Shown one piece after another: positions 6,947 to 7,221 of a stretch of DNA of 7,221 nucleotides. The notes below the pieces were generated by a model, which did no database searches, was not told the origin of the DNA, and saw only the letters and a list, made by a program, of their open reading frames with translations. Both the position numbers and the translations under genes were made by a program. Source of the DNA: an uncultured Lachnospiraceae bacterium (GTDB lineage: Bacteria; Bacillota; Clostridia; Lachnospirales; Lachnospiraceae); NCBI GenBank assembly GCA_905193085.1, contig CAJJNI010000127.1, positions 1 through 7,221 on the forward strand, read 5' to 3'. Position 1 is the stretch's first letter; each line of letters opens with the position of its first letter.

Positions 6947-7038
6947 AAGATGCCAACGGACTGCTCCGTGCTACGCACTCCCGCACTCCTACCCGTTATT
7001 CGCATATCGTGAAGCATTTGCTTCACTTTTATGCTCAT
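6947..7038 (+). repeat. 92-bp direct repeat, copy 2
   Basis: Lies 112 bp after copy 1. Four substitutions separate them; three fall in the GTGAAGC hairpin. Here that hairpin is perfect: GTGAAGC (7009-7015), loop ATTT, GCTTCAC (7020-7026), again enclosed by GCATA (7002-7006) and TATGC (7030-7034). The stem is followed by TTTT, so it could weakly stop transcription in the + direction. Confidence 0.85.
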
Positions 7039-7046
7039 ACGGGGGC

Positions 7047-7108
7047 GGGTCTCAAGGTCAGTCACACGCATGTGAGCCAGCTCACGCGCGTGACTGACTT
7101 TGAGACCC
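7047..7108. repeat. Long imperfect hairpin of about 27 base pairs
   Basis: GGGTCTCAA (7047-7055) pairs with TTGAGACCC (7100-7108), then a G-U pair (7056 with 7099), then GTCAGTCAC (7057-7065) with GTGACTGAC (7090-7098), an A-C mismatch, CGC with GCG (7067-7069 with 7086-7088), an AT bulge (7070-7071), and GTGAG with CTCAC (7072-7076 with 7081-7085) around the 4-nt loop CCAG. The right arm touches the right terminal repeat directly. No T-tract follows on either strand. Confidence 0.85.
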
Positions 7109-7120
7109 TGGCATCTTAAA
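7109..7120 (-). repeat. Right terminal inverted repeat (12 bp)
   Basis: TGGCATCTTAAA, the reverse complement of 6832-6843, directly after the long hairpin. Its inner 9 bases are also the reverse complement of the start of both direct repeats. Confidence 0.75.
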
Positions 7121-7140
7121 GTGAGTTAATGATAAGATTT

Positions 7141-7182
7141 ATCAATAACAACATAAATTATAGAAATTTATGTAATGTTGAT
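7141..7182. promoter_or_regulatory. AT-rich dyad in the leader of the next gene
   Basis: ACATAAATT (7151-7159) and AATTTATGT (7165-7173) are a perfect 9-bp inverted repeat around a 5-nt loop. Outside it AACA (7147-7150) can pair with TGTT (7176-7179) across a two-base bulge. A shorter TGATAA/TTATCA pair (7130-7135 and 7139-7144) precedes it. It could be an operator or a leader hairpin for the gene starting beyond the window. I could not place a convincing promoter. Confidence 0.35.
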
Positions 7183-7210
7183 GTAAAATATGAAGTTAAT
7201 AAAAAACTTT

Positions 7211-7216
7211 AGGAGG
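7211..7216 (+). promoter_or_regulatory. Ribosome binding site of a gene beginning just beyond the window
   Basis: A perfect AGGAGG near the right edge. The ATG at 7218-7220 is too close (1 nt) to be its start, so the real start codon should lie a few bases past 7221. The identity of that gene cannot be seen. Confidence 0.6.
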
Positions 7217-7221
7217 AATGT

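Larger units (their letters stand above)
6832..7120. mobile_element. MITE-like composite palindromic element, noncoding
   Basis: A noncoding block bounded by perfect 12-bp inverted repeats, TTTAAGATGCCA (6832-6843) and TGGCATCTTAAA (7109-7120). In order it holds a 92-bp direct repeat, a 20-nt spacer, the second copy of the direct repeat, an 8-nt GC-rich spacer, and a 62-nt long hairpin ending flush with the right terminal repeat. TTAA occurs at both ends (6833-6836 and 7116-7119) and could be a target duplication (TTAA, or TA as in IS630-type insertions). Base composition is about half G+C in the repeats (47 of 92 in copy 1 by hand count), clearly richer than the AT-rich flanks. It carries no transposase, so movement would need one supplied in trans. 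Removing it with one TTAA restores a continuous sequence that still ends the acetyltransferase with TAA. Mobile origin is inferred; a chromosomal REP-like or structured-RNA element is the alternative. Confidence 0.55.

Noticed and set aside
6835..7038. CRISPR array
   Set aside because: Only two copies, each 92 bp, with a single 20-nt interval. Unit length and copy number do not fit a CRISPR, and no cas genes are near.
6849..7097. Open reading frames on both strands across the repeat element (6849-7097 + and 6877-7071 -)
   Set aside because: They run through tandem repeats and hairpin arms, have no ribosome site, and give low-complexity Arg/His/Tyr/Cys-rich peptides that repeat only because the DNA repeats.
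6832..7120. Retron-type msr-msd RNA (inverted ends plus a long hairpin)
   Set aside because: The outer 12-bp pairing and long hairpin are reminiscent, but there is no reverse transcriptase in the window and the large direct repeats are not part of that plan. It would be reopened if a reverse transcriptase starts right after 7221.
7047..7120. Intrinsic terminator for the acetyltransferase gene
   Set aside because: The stem is much longer than usual and is followed by TGGCATCTTAAA rather than a T-tract.

Overview
The window looks like a chromosomal segment of an AT-rich, low-GC Gram-positive bacterium, most likely a gut Clostridia of the Lachnospiraceae type. The grounds are strong AGGAGG-like ribosome sites, A/T-rich codon use, and the mix of protein families (PyrB, a YoaK/DUF1275 membrane protein, an Eis-like acetyltransferase, a membrane GGDEF protein, a Wzx flippase). 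Species cannot be fixed from the sequence alone.

Layout, left to right. 51-1751 (+): pyrB (aspartate carbamoyltransferase, complete) and, 78 nt later, a YoaK/DUF1275 membrane protein. No regulatory-chain gene (pyrI) lies directly after pyrB. 1763-1808: a long hairpin between convergent genes that also runs into the 3' end of the next gene. 1779-5494 (-): three genes transcribed in the order GGDEF diguanylate cyclase, Wzx-type polysaccharide flippase (GTG start), family 2 glycosyltransferase. The last two are 4 nt apart and clearly coupled. The set reads as a small surface-polysaccharide module with a c-di-GMP-making enzyme upstream. 5495-5621: a divergent promoter region with a good extended -10 promoter for the GGDEF gene and a 7-bp inverted repeat that could be a shared operator. 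5622-6836 (+): an Eis-like GNAT acetyltransferase with a C-terminal SCP2-like domain.

6832-7120 is the most unusual part: a noncoding, GC-richer, roughly 289-bp composite element. It has perfect 12-bp terminal inverted repeats, the left one containing the stop codon of the acetyltransferase gene. Inside are two 92-bp direct repeats (88/92 identical, period 112 bp), each able to form several hairpins, followed by one very long hairpin of about 27 pairs that ends flush against the right terminal repeat. TTAA is present at both ends. It resembles a MITE-like or REP-like mobile repeat that may fold as a structured RNA when the upstream gene is transcribed. 7121-7221 is the AT-rich leader of another + strand gene: it has an AT-rich dyad and a perfect AGGAGG, but the start codon lies beyond the window.
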